Assembly (NCBI GenBank): GCA_031362155.1
Contig: JANLRZ010000246.1
Coordinates: 1-13,612, forward strand
Direction: 5' to 3'
Source of the DNA: JAENVU01 sp031362155
GTDB taxonomy: Bacteria; Actinomycetota; Acidimicrobiia; IMCC26256; JAENVU01
DNA length: 13,612 nt
The position numbers and the translations under genes were made by a program. Shown piece after piece: positions 1-7,406 of the stretch (position 1 is the first letter of the stretch; each line of letters begins with the position of its first letter). Under the pieces are notes generated by a model. The model had not been told where the DNA came from. It saw nothing but the letters and a program-made list of their open reading frames with translations, and did not search any database.

Positions 1-1059
1 CAGGTGGACATCGGATTCCCACGTGTACCCGATACCGCCGTGGACCTGGATTGCCTCCTTGGCGATGCGACTCACCGCGTCACCGGCGGCGGCCTTGGCC
101 ATCGCCGTCGCGAGTGCGCGCCGATCATCGTGTTCCGCGATGGTCAACGCCGCGTAGTAGCTCAGTGATCGGGCCCGTTCGAGCAGGATCAGCATGTCGG
201 CGAACTTGTGCTTGATTGCCTGGAACGAACCGATCGGCACGCCGAACTGCTCGCGCTGTTTCACGTAGTCCAGTGAGAGGTCGAAGACCTGTTGGGCGGC
301 CCCCACGGCATCGAGCGCGAAGGCCACCGTGGAGAGATGGATGGCCCGGCGGATGCCGGCCGCCGTCGCCGCACCGGGTGCGCCCAGCATGCGATCGGCG
401 CTGACAGCGAGTTGATCGAAATGGACGGTGGCCAGGATTCGGCTGGGATCGGTGGCATCGATCGGTTCGATTCGGACCGCGTCGACCGGTACGACCCACG
501 CGCCGATGCCGTCGTCGTCGGTCGTGCCCAGCTCGCGGGCGACGACGACGATCTCGCCGCCGCGTACCGGTTCGACCACGAAGTGTTTGCTCCCGTGCAG
601 CTCCCAGCCGGTCGCGGTCGGCGTGGCCTCGACGGTCGTCGCGGCCGGGTCGATCGAACCCGAGGCCTCGGCGATCGCGGTGGTGCCCCACGATGCGCCC
701 TGCGCGATCGGGGCGAGCCAGGTCTGCTGCGCGTCCGGCGAGCCGAGCTCGGTGACTATCGGCACGAACTGCGTCAGCGTGGCGAAGATCGGCCCGGGCG
801 CCATCGCGCGTCCGAGCTCCTCGGTCACCAACGCGAGTTCGATGGGGCCGAATCCGAGCCCACCGGCGGCCTCGGGCACGGTGAGTGCGGGCCAACCGAG
901 CTCGGCCATCTGCTCGGTCAGCCGGGTCGCCTCGATCGAGCCGCCGCCGATGCGGGTCTCGACAATGTCGCGCACCAACGTGATGGGGCATTCGGCGGCC
1001 AGCACCGATCGGACGCTGTCGCGCAGGTCCTCGTGTTCGGGATCAAAGTCCAGCTCCAT
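1..1059 (-). CDS. Acyl-CoA dehydrogenase, 3' end truncated by the window edge
   Basis: This open frame runs from ATG at 1059 to base 1 without a stop, so 353 residues are visible and the C-terminal end is missing. It should oxidise an acyl-CoA to the 2-enoyl-CoA using FAD, passing electrons to an electron-transfer flavoprotein; no ETF gene is in view. The N-terminal helical domain starts MELDFDPEHEDLRDSVR and continues through GWPALTVPEAAGGLGFG and ALVTEELGRAMAPGPIFA. The middle beta domain has the TTAIAEASG stretch at about residues 127-134. The C-terminal helical domain has QREQFGVPIGSFQAIKHKFAD at about 265-285 and ends with QVHGGIGYTWESDVHL (338-353), a signature shared with mycobacterial FadE-type enzymes. 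Its start lies 11 bases after the ligase stop, so the two are probably co-transcribed. The exact substrate cannot be read from the sequence. Confidence 0.93.
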   Translation of the reverse strand, partial: MELDFDPEHEDLRDSVRSVLAAECPITLVRDIVETRIGGGSIEATRLTEQMAELGWPALTVPEAAGGLGFGPIELALVTEELGRAMAPGPIFATLTQFVPIVTELGSPDAQQTWLAPIAQGASWGTTAIAEASGSIDPAATTVEATPTATGWELHGSKHFVVEPVRGGEIVVVARELGTTDDDGIGAWVVPVDAVRIEPIDATDPSRILATVHFDQLAVSADRMLGAPGAATAAGIRRAIHLSTVAFALDAVGAAQQVFDLSLDYVKQREQFGVPIGSFQAIKHKFADMLILLERARSLSYYAALTIAEHDDRRALATAMAKAAAGDAVSRIAKEAIQVHGGIGYTWESDVHL

Positions 1060-1070
1060 GGGCGCGGACC

Positions 1071-2576
1071 CTATCGCTCGGGTCGGGGACGATTCGCGGG
1101 TTCCAGCATCCTCCGCAGCGCCGCCCGGTCGACCTTCTCGCCGACGGTCAGCGGGAGTTCGGTCACCAGCTGGATGGCCTCGGGCAGCTTGTAACGAGCG
1201 AGGTTGACCGCGGCAAAGTCGCGCAGTGCGTCGAGCGTCGGCGGATCTGCGGCGTCGCGAGCGACGACCATGATGACCCCGACCTCACCCATCACGGGAT
1301 CAGGTCGGGGGACGACGGCAACCGCGGCGACCGCGGGATGGGCAGACAGGACCGCCTCGACCTCGACCGGGTACACGTTGTATCCGCCCCGTACGTACAT
1401 CTCCTTGCTCCGACCGACGAGTCGGAGGCGACCGGCGTCGTCGACCCAACCGAGATCGCCGGTCCGGACGTGCCCCGACGGGGCGAACGCGGCGCGGGTG
1501 GCTTCCGGGTTGTTCCAATACCGCTGCATCATCGCGGGGGAGCGCAGGCACACCTGGCCGACGGCACCGGTCGGGACAAGTTCGTCTGCCTCGTCGAGGA
1601 TGGCGAGATCGACGGCCGGGTGCGGGCGGCCGACGCTCACGATCGCGTCTTCAGGGGGATCGTCGAACGCGGTACCAAGCCCGATGCCGGCCTCCGTGCA
1701 CGAGTAACGAGTGGCGAGCGCGGCGCCGAACCGTTCGCGGGCCTCGGTCGCAGTCGCCGGGGTGATCGGCCCACCCCCGACGACGATGGCTGCCACGCTG
1801 GTGAGGTCGAAGGCGTCGAACTCGGGATCGGCCAGCATCAGCGCCAGTTGGGTCGGCACCCCCGCAACCGTGGCCATGCGTTCGCGGGCCAGGAGTTCGA
1901 GCGCAGCCCGCGCCCGCCACTTCGTCATGATGAAGCTCGTCCCGCCGCGCATGAGGTTGCCGGGCAACTTGGTCATGAACCCGAGATGTGCGAACGACGT
2001 GCCGGTGAAGCTGCGCGTGCCGCCACCCCACGTCCCACCGACGTCGGTCTCTGTGATGAACTCGAGTTGGCGGTTCGTGTACAGCGCCCCCTTGGGGAGG
2101 CCGGTCGTCCCCGACGTGAAGATGATCGCGACCGATCGGTCGGGGTCGTCGGGAAGCGGTGGCACGTGGTCGCCGTGCAGGGCCCGGAGGATGTCAGGCG
2201 CGGCCTCGGCCGGTTCCGTTTCCTCGACGACGAGCGCGGGATCCGACGGGGTCAATCCCGGCGCCGCCAGGACCAACCGAGGGGTCGCGATCTCGAGAAC
2301 GGCGTCCCGTTCGCTCGGGGAGAGCCGGTCGTTGACGCCCGTGGTGATCGCGCCGAGTTTCGCGGCGGCCAGATAGGCGACGAGATACTCGGGGCCGGGC
2401 GGGAGGACGAGTGCGAGTACGTCACCCACGCCGAGCCCCCGTCGAGCCAAGCCGGCGGCCACTCGATCCGAGGCCCGATCAACGTCGGTGTAGGTGAGGG
2501 CCCAGCCGGCGGGTGCCACGTAGGCGGTAGCATCGCCGAACCGGCGGGCCGCTTCGGAGGCGATTCGGGGGAGCAT
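1071..2576 (-). CDS. AMP-forming acyl-CoA synthetase (ANL superfamily ligase)
   Basis: This protein activates a carboxylic acid to its CoA thioester by way of an acyl-adenylate. With the ATG at 2576 it has 501 residues, normal for the family. The P-loop-like motif TSGTTGLPKG is at 154-163, YSCTEA at 291-296, RTGD at 371-374 (the ATP-ribose Asp), and the hinge and C-terminal domain VGRSKEMYVRGGYNVYPVEVE follow at about 388-407. The catalytic A10 lysine is K481 in LPLTVGEKVDR, where the usual Ser-Gly before Lys is Gly-Glu. An upstream GTG at 2633 would add 19 residues, but it would run into the divergent tetR and has no ribosome-binding site. The gene is followed by the acyl-CoA dehydrogenase, so the pair probably performs activation and first oxidation of the same acid. 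Members of this family are broad in substrate; chain length cannot be inferred. Confidence 0.95.
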   Translation of the reverse strand: MLPRIASEAARRFGDATAYVAPAGWALTYTDVDRASDRVAAGLARRGLGVGDVLALVLPPGPEYLVAYLAAAKLGAITTGVNDRLSPSERDAVLEIATPRLVLAAPGLTPSDPALVVEETEPAEAAPDILRALHGDHVPPLPDDPDRSVAIIFTSGTTGLPKGALYTNRQLEFITETDVGGTWGGGTRSFTGTSFAHLGFMTKLPGNLMRGGTSFIMTKWRARAALELLARERMATVAGVPTQLALMLADPEFDAFDLTSVAAIVVGGGPITPATATEARERFGAALATRYSCTEAGIGLGTAFDDPPEDAIVSVGRPHPAVDLAILDEADELVPTGAVGQVCLRSPAMMQRYWNNPEATRAAFAPSGHVRTGDLGWVDDAGRLRLVGRSKEMYVRGGYNVYPVEVEAVLSAHPAVAAVAVVPRPDPVMGEVGVIMVVARDAADPPTLDALRDFAAVNLARYKLPEAIQLVTELPLTVGEKVDRAALRRMLEPANRPRPER

Positions 2577-2604
2577 GGCCAGAGAATCGCACAACTCGGG
2601 AGTC

Positions 2605-3237
2605 GTGCCGCGTCGATCGCGCGGCGCGGGCACCTCGGGGACGCCTGCTCGGGATCGCGAGTTGCGGGCCCAGGGCCGGAAGACGATGCAGAAGCTGGCC
2701 GATGCCGGGCTGCGGGTCTTCGCCCGGCGCGGATATCACGAAGCCCGAGTCGACGACATCGTGCGCGCGGCCCGAACGTCGCACGGCACCTTCTATCTCT
2801 ACTTCGCGAATAAGGAAGACCTCTTGCGAGCCCTGGCCGTGGAGTGTGCCGCGGCCATCGAGGAGGTCGCCGCAACGGCGCCGGCGGTCACGCCCGACCG
2901 CGCCGGTGAGGAGGCGTTGGCCGAGTTCCTCGGATCGTTCCTGAGGGTGTACTCCCGCTACGGCGTCGTGATCCGAGCGTGGATGGAACGGCAGGTCACG
3001 GATCGGAGTGTGGACCGGCTCGGGGTGCAGGCCTTCACGCACGTCGCCGAATCACTTGGACGAGAACTCGCCGCCGCGGGCGCTCCGCACGACGCGGCCA
3101 CCGTGGCCGCCCTCATGGCGATGCTCGAACGCACGAGCTACGCAATGACCTCTCGGGATCTCGGGTTCGACCCGGACGCGGCATTGGCGACGTTGACGCG
3201 CGTGATCCACCGGGGTTTCTTCGCGGGGGTGCGGTGA
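2605..3237 (+). CDS. TetR/AcrR-family transcriptional regulator
   Basis: This is a DNA-binding repressor of the TetR type. The N-terminal helix-turn-helix is clear: ADAGLRVFARRGYHEARVDD followed by IVRAARTSHGTFYLYFANKE, with the recognition-helix pattern TSHGTFYLYF. The C-terminal ligand-binding half is helical and not recognisable as to inducer. The start is uncertain. I chose GTG 2605 (210 residues). An in-frame ATG at 2575 would add 10 residues, but its codons are A-richer at third positions and it would share bases with the start codon of the divergent ligase. The stop overlaps the GTG start of the acyltransferase as GTGA, so the two are translationally coupled. By position it most likely controls itself, the acyltransferase and perhaps the ligase/dehydrogenase pair; an acyl-CoA or fatty acid ligand is an inference from context. 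Confidence 0.92.
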   Translation: MPRRSRGAGTSGTPARDRELRAQGRKTMQKLADAGLRVFARRGYHEARVDDIVRAARTSHGTFYLYFANKEDLLRALAVECAAAIEEVAATAPAVTPDRAGEEALAEFLGSFLRVYSRYGVVIRAWMERQVTDRSVDRLGVQAFTHVAESLGRELAAAGAPHDAATVAALMAMLERTSYAMTSRDLGFDPDAALATLTRVIHRGFFAGVR

Positions 3238-4400
3238 CTCCGACGCCGACGCCGGTTGCTTCTCCGCTCGGTCCGCGTTTCGAATCGTTGGATGGCCTTC
3301 GCGCCATCGCAGTATCGGCGGTGTTTCTGTTCCACGGAGGGTTTTCTTCACCGCTGCTGGGCGACCTGATGACCCGGGTGTTGGTCCATCTCGACACCGG
3401 CGTGCAGGTGTTCTTCGTGCTCTCGGGGTTTCTGATCTATCGCCCGTTCGTGGCTGCGCATCTCCGGAATGGTCCAGCTCCGGGCGTCCGGAGCTACGGC
3501 ACGAGACGGGCCGCCCGAATCTTCCCGGCTTATTGGGTTGCCCTTGGGGTGTTGATCGGGCTTGGATGGATCACGATCGAGCGCGATGTGCTCGCGCACA
3601 TCACCCTGACGCAGCTGTACTTCTCGAATGGCAACGTGTTTGCCGGGATCGCAGTGGCGTGGTCGCTGTCGGTCGAGGTGAGTTTCTACGCCTTTGTTCC
3701 GGCCTGGTCGTGGCTGATGCGTCGGCTAGGTCGAAGCTACCCATTGCTCATTGAGATGCTCGGAGTCGTGGTCGTCGGCGCAGTAGGGGCCGCCGCGATC
3801 TGGTGGTCGAATGTCCACGCGCTGCCGTATTGGGCCCAGGTGTTGCCAACCTCGTTGGCCACCCTCGGAGCGGGCATGGGTCTCGCCGTACTCAACGCAT
3901 GGGCCGAACACAACGAGCGAGTTGCTTCCCGGCTCAACCGCCTTGGTTCACCGGCGTTCATGTGGTGGCTTCTCGCCGGCGCGGTGTTTACGTTCCAATG
4001 CTCGGTCTACTACGGCTACCTGCTGGCTGATGGTGTGCAAATTGCGCGGGATCAACTCCTTCGTGTGCCCGTCGCGACCTTGCTCGTGGTGCCCGCGGTG
4101 TTCGGGGCCGGTGGTGCAATCCGACGGCTCTTGCAGTCGCGCCCGCTGGTGTACCTCGGTGTCGTCAGCTACGGCATCTACCTCTGGCATACTCCGATCC
4201 TCGACCAGATCACGCACGTCCGGGCCATCCCGCCGAACCTGCGTATCTGGGTTGCCTTCGCGGCGACGCTCGGAATCGCGTCGGTCAGCTGGCACTTCCT
4301 GGAACAGCCAATTCTCCGCCGGGTTCACGCCCGCCGTTCGATTCCGGCGCGCGTGTCTCAAGGGCTCGGTCAAGACTCGAGCGCGGGAACTGCGAGTTAG
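3234..4400 (+). CDS. Membrane acyltransferase, acyltransferase-3 (OafA-like) family
   Basis: This integral membrane protein of 388 residues probably transfers an acyl group to a sugar or other hydroxyl of a surface or secreted molecule. The family hallmarks are present in order: LDGLRAIAV at 19-27 followed by FHG with His34, VFFVLSGFLIYR at 59-70, TRRAARIFPAYWV at 90-102, AWSLSVEVSFY at 142-152, SYGIYLWH at 312-319 and FLEQPI at 355-360 just before a basic C-terminal tail. About ten hydrophobic spans are visible. The GTG start at 3234 overlaps the tetR TGA (GTGA) and has a G-rich stretch (GGGGG) just upstream; the much longer frame that opens at 2979 only runs antiparallel or out of frame through tetR. 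No extracellular SGNH domain is fused. The stop overlaps the convergent thiolase-like gene's stop (TTAG). The acceptor is unknown. Confidence 0.93.
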   Translation: MTPTPTPVASPLGPRFESLDGLRAIAVSAVFLFHGGFSSPLLGDLMTRVLVHLDTGVQVFFVLSGFLIYRPFVAAHLRNGPAPGVRSYGTRRAARIFPAYWVALGVLIGLGWITIERDVLAHITLTQLYFSNGNVFAGIAVAWSLSVEVSFYAFVPAWSWLMRRLGRSYPLLIEMLGVVVVGAVGAAAIWWSNVHALPYWAQVLPTSLATLGAGMGLAVLNAWAEHNERVASRLNRLGSPAFMWWLLAGAVFTFQCSVYYGYLLADGVQIARDQLLRVPVATLLVVPAVFGAGGAIRRLLQSRPLVYLGVVSYGIYLWHTPILDQITHVRAIPPNLRIWVAFAATLGIASVSWHFLEQPILRRVHARRSIPARVSQGLGQDSSAGTAS

Positions 4401-5548
4401 TCGGTGCCGAGGAGCAGGGTCGCGGTGGAGGAGAACCAACCGCCGGTGCCGTTGACGCACGCGATCTTCGCGTCGGGGACCTGACGGTCGCCGCCCTCGC
4501 CGCGGAGTTGGCGCACGGCTTCCACCATGAGGAACATGCCCCGCATTCCGGGGTGACAGGCCGAGAGGCCACCACCGTCGGTGTTGGTGGGCAGGGCACC
4601 GCCCACGCGCAGCTTGCCGTCCTCCACGAACGGACCGCCCTCACCCTTCCCGCAGAAGCCCAGGGCTTCCAGCGAGAGGAGGACCATGGGGGTGAACGCG
4701 TCGTAGATCTCGCAGACGTCGACGTCGTCGGGGGTCAAGCCCGCTCGCTCGAACGCGAGGCGGCCGGACCGCACGGCGGGGGACTCGGTGAAGTCCTCCC
4801 ATTCGCTCATCGTCGTGTGGCTCGAGGTCTCGCCCGATCCCAAGACATAGACAGGTGGGCGGGCCAGGTCCCGCGCCCGTTCCTCCGATGTGAGGACGAT
4901 CGCGCCGCCACCGTCGGAACGGATACAGCAGTGCAGCTTGGTCAGCGGGTCGGCGATCATCGTCGAATTCTGCACGTCGTCGATCGTGATCGGGTCGCGG
5001 TAGTACGCGTCGGGGTTGAGACCGGCGTTGAACCGGGCCGACACCGAGATCTCCGCGAGTTGCTCGATGGTCGTGCCGAACTCGTACATGTGCCGCTGCG
5101 CGGCCATCGCATACTTGGCGATCAGCGTGTGACCGTACGGGGCATCGAACTGCACCGGTCCCCGGGCACCGAACGACAAGTTCGCCCGGCGGTGGCTGGT
5201 CTTGAGGTCGGCCCGGCTCGTGGAGCCGTACACCAGCACGATGACGTCGGCGTGGCCCGCTTGAATCGCGGCGATCGCGTGTTCGGCGATGACGACCCAC
5301 GCGCTGCCGCCGACCCCGGTGCCGTCGATCCACGTCGGGCGCAGTCCGAGGTACTCCGCGATCTCGACCGGTGCCATGAGGCCCATGCCGGTGGAGCCGA
5401 ACCCGTCGATGTCGTCCTTGGTGAGTCCGGCATCGGCGATCGCCCGACTGGCCGCTTGGTAGTGCAGCTCGAACGGCGACTGCGTGTCGACGCGCCCGCA
5501 GTCCGAGAGGGCCGCGCCGACAATGGCGACGCGCCGACTCGGGGTCAT
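4397..5548 (-). CDS. Thiolase-like protein (SCP-x/lipid-transfer type, possible retro-aldolase)
   Basis: This 383-residue protein has the thiolase fold seen in the SCP-x/Ltp group. It begins RRVAIVGAALSDCGRV, has the N-domain stretch IDGTGVGGSAWVVIAEHA at 74-91, the EIYDAFTP segment at 280-287, TNTDGGGLSACHPGMRG at 321-337 with His332, and a final CVNGTGGWFSS at 364-374. The nucleophilic cysteine of true thiolases would fall near residues 80-82 and is Gly-Gly-Ser here. The C-terminal CxGGG is also altered. In steroid degradation, Cys-less proteins of this group (Ltp2-like) act as retro-aldolases with a DUF35 partner, but no DUF35 gene is in the window. The ATG overlaps the crotonase stop (ATGA), so it is the third gene of the SDR-crotonase-thiolase operon. 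Retro-aldol or other C-C cleavage is plausible; simple thiolysis is unlikely. Confidence 0.9.
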   Translation of the reverse strand: MTPSRRVAIVGAALSDCGRVDTQSPFELHYQAASRAIADAGLTKDDIDGFGSTGMGLMAPVEIAEYLGLRPTWIDGTGVGGSAWVVIAEHAIAAIQAGHADVIVLVYGSTSRADLKTSHRRANLSFGARGPVQFDAPYGHTLIAKYAMAAQRHMYEFGTTIEQLAEISVSARFNAGLNPDAYYRDPITIDDVQNSTMIADPLTKLHCCIRSDGGGAIVLTSEERARDLARPPVYVLGSGETSSHTTMSEWEDFTESPAVRSGRLAFERAGLTPDDVDVCEIYDAFTPMVLLSLEALGFCGKGEGGPFVEDGKLRVGGALPTNTDGGGLSACHPGMRGMFLMVEAVRQLRGEGGDRQVPDAKIACVNGTGGWFSSTATLLLGTD

Positions 5549-6378
5549 CGCAACTTCCAGTCGATCCGGGCGCCCGACTCGAAGAACTTCTGGCCCTCGG
5601 CAATCGAATCCTGGCTGGTGCCCATCGCAACGTAGGCATACCCGAGTCGCAGGGCGTCGCGTTGTCCGTGCTCACGCGCGCCCCAGATGGCCCGCACCGT
5701 TCCTTCGACCGCGAGTGCCGGCGCCGAGGCAATCGCTTCCGCCGCCCACGTCGCGCGGTCCATCAACTCGCCGGCCGGCGCGATCTCACTGACCATGCCG
5801 ATCTGGTGCGCCCGCGCCGCCGACATCCGTTCGTGATTCCCGAGGAGCGAGACCCGCATGATCTCGGGGAACGGCATGATCCCCGACATGTGAATGGGCT
5901 CGTACGCGGCCGTCATCCCGTAGGTGACGTGTGGGTCGAAGAACGTGGCGTGCTCGGACGCGATGATGAACTCGACTTCTCCGAGCATGTAGAAGGCCCC
6001 GCCGCACGCCATGCCGTTCACCGCGGCGATGACTGGCTTCCAGAGGTCGCAGGACTTCGGCCCGAGGTTGTCGCCGGGGTCGTTGAACATGAAGGGGGTG
6101 GAGCCCGAACCGACGATGTCGTCGTCGGTGGTGGCGTCGGTGTCGCCGCCCATCTGTTCCATGCGGTCGATGCCCGTGCAGAAGGCTTTGTCGCCGGCAC
6201 CGGTGAGCACGATGCACCGCACGTCGTCGTGCCGGCGCAGCCCGCGCCACAGCGCGCGGACTTCCTTCTGCATGAGGGAGTTGAACGCGTTGTGCCGTTC
6301 CGGCCGGTTGAGGGTGACGTACGCCACCCCATTGCGTTCCTCGTAGAGCAGCGTCTCCAAGTCGGTGGGGATCGGCAC
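5545..6378 (-). CDS. Crotonase-family (enoyl-CoA hydratase/isomerase) protein
   Basis: This 277-residue protein shows the crotonase fold: YEERNGVAYVTLNRPERHNA at 12-31, GAGDKAFCTGIDRMEQ at 60-75 and AAVNGMACGGAFYML at 118-132, which form the CoA pocket and oxyanion hole. The classical hydratase glutamates are absent. The position of Glu144 of the rat enzyme is Tyr130, and that of Glu164 is His150 (in FFDPHVTYG). A loop rich in Asp and Thr (about 78-90) is inserted after the first oxyanion strand. The start is taken as GTG at 6378, two bases past the SDR stop, with GGAAG just upstream; the frame stays open to 6906, but that extension lies inside the SDR gene. The stop overlaps the thiolase-like ATG. 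It could be a hydratase with a different base, or another crotonase activity. Confidence 0.92.
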   Translation of the reverse strand: MPIPTDLETLLYEERNGVAYVTLNRPERHNAFNSLMQKEVRALWRGLRRHDDVRCIVLTGAGDKAFCTGIDRMEQMGGDTDATTDDDIVGSGSTPFMFNDPGDNLGPKSCDLWKPVIAAVNGMACGGAFYMLGEVEFIIASEHATFFDPHVTYGMTAAYEPIHMSGIMPFPEIMRVSLLGNHERMSAARAHQIGMVSEIAPAGELMDRATWAAEAIASAPALAVEGTVRAIWGAREHGQRDALRLGYAYVAMGTSQDSIAEGQKFFESGARIDWKLR

Positions 6379-6380
6379 GA

Positions 6381-7316
6381 CTACTTCCGCCGCTGCGCGT
6401 CGATACCCGCGTTCATCGTCTTGAAGTGATAGCGCCCGAGGATGCGACCGATGTCGGTCGGGTCCCACTGGGCGGGCGCGCCTTCCTTGTCGGTGGCGAA
6501 GAACTCCTCGCCCATCTCCCACGGTTGGTAGACGCACAACGAGTTGCCGACCATGCGCAGCACCTGACCGGTGAGCGGCTTCGACTCGTCTGATGCGAGG
6601 AACACCACCGCCGGTGCCGAGTTGCCCGGGTTCATCGGAGTGAACTCGGTGTACTCGTCGGGGGCTTTGATCTCGATGCCGGCCATCGCGGCGCCGACCA
6701 TGCGGGTGGCCCCGCCGGGGCCGACGCAGTTCGCCCGCACGCCGTACCGGGTGAGTTCCAGGCCGGCGATGATCGTCATCGCGGCGATGCCCGCCTTGGC
6801 CGCGCCGTAGTTGATCTGACTCGCCTGGCCCTGGAGCCCGGCCGACGACACCGTGTTGATGATCGACGCGCTCGGCTGCCGGCCTTCCTTGGACTCGTTG
6901 CGCCAATACGCGGACGCGTGCTGCATCGTGTTGAACGTGCCGTACATGTGCACCTTGATGACCGCGTCGAAGTCCTCGGGCGTCATCGAGAACATCATCT
7001 TGTCGCGCAGGATGCCCGCGTTGTTCACGAGGACATCGAGACGGCCGAACGCGTCGACCGCGGTCTTGATGATGTTGCCGGCGCCGTCGTAGTCGGCCAC
7101 GGAGTCGTAGTTGGCGACCGCCTCGCCGCCGCGGCTCTTGATGACGTCGACGACCTGATCGGCGACGCGTTGGTCCGAACCCGACCCGTCGACGGAACCG
7201 CCGAGGTCGTTCACGACGACCTTCGCGCCCTGCGCTGCGAGCAACACTGCCTCGCCGCGACCGACCCCGTTCCCGGCCCCAGTCACGATCGCGACCTTGC
7301 CATCCAGCATGCCCAT
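6381..7316 (-). CDS. SDR-family dehydrogenase, HSD17B4/MFE-2-like
   Basis: This NAD-dependent short-chain dehydrogenase of 311 residues probably oxidises a 3-hydroxyacyl-CoA or a steroid hydroxyl. The Rossmann motif TGAGNGVGR is at 12-20, VVVNDLGG at 33-40 favours NAD, NNAG is at 98-101, VHMYGTF at 122-128 carries the His seen in this subgroup in place of Asn, and the catalytic Ser lies in NTVSSAG (about 157-158) with Tyr170 and Lys174 in YGAAK. The NDLGG signature and the long C-terminal tail match the dehydrogenase half of peroxisomal MFE-2 and its actinobacterial relatives. I chose the ATG at 7316 because GGAAGG lies about 8 bases upstream; upstream in-frame starts would extend into the divergent promoter. 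It is the first gene of the operon with the crotonase (2-base gap) and thiolase-like gene. Confidence 0.94.
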   Translation of the reverse strand: MGMLDGKVAIVTGAGNGVGRGEAVLLAAQGAKVVVNDLGGSVDGSGSDQRVADQVVDVIKSRGGEAVANYDSVADYDGAGNIIKTAVDAFGRLDVLVNNAGILRDKMMFSMTPEDFDAVIKVHMYGTFNTMQHASAYWRNESKEGRQPSASIINTVSSAGLQGQASQINYGAAKAGIAAMTIIAGLELTRYGVRANCVGPGGATRMVGAAMAGIEIKAPDEYTEFTPMNPGNSAPAVVFLASDESKPLTGQVLRMVGNSLCVYQPWEMGEEFFATDKEGAPAQWDPTDIGRILGRYHFKTMNAGIDAQRRK

Positions 7317-7406
7317 TTGCGCGTTCCTTCCCCCGACGAGAAAACTGACGTTCATGTCACGCTAGCGCGGGATTTTCTCGACCCGCCAAGGGGGATCACG
7401 GTTTCG
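7317..7406. promoter_or_regulatory. Divergent promoter/operator region between the SDR operon and maoC
   Basis: These 90 bases separate two divergent operons and are richer in A/T than their surroundings. They hold TGACGTTCATGTCA (7346-7359), a TGAC-N6-GTCA dyad. They also hold CGAGAAAA at 7337-7344 with its exact complement TTTTCTCG at 7373-7380, and the 8-base palindrome CGCTAGCG at 7360-7367. No convincing -35/-10 pair could be picked for either direction. The dyad resembles, from memory, the operator reported for LiuR-type MerR regulators of acyl-CoA catabolism (TGACGTNNACGTCA), with one difference. Confidence 0.55.

Noticed and set aside
292..1194. Plus-strand frames and a minus-strand 288-residue frame over the left end
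   Set aside because: The true gene here is the acyl-CoA dehydrogenase on the minus strand in another frame, with recognisable motifs throughout; it has no stop in the window.
1338..2813. A 491-residue open frame on the plus strand
   Set aside because: It is the antisense shadow of the acyl-CoA ligase and runs into tetR out of frame; composition is low-complexity Arg/Gly.
4508..5635. A 375-residue plus-strand frame
   Set aside because: It is opposite the thiolase-like gene and shows no family motif.
6381..6906. N-terminal extension of the crotonase frame up to 6906
   Set aside because: This part is the SDR gene read in the wrong frame (Arg-rich); the crotonase similarity begins only at the GTG near 6378.
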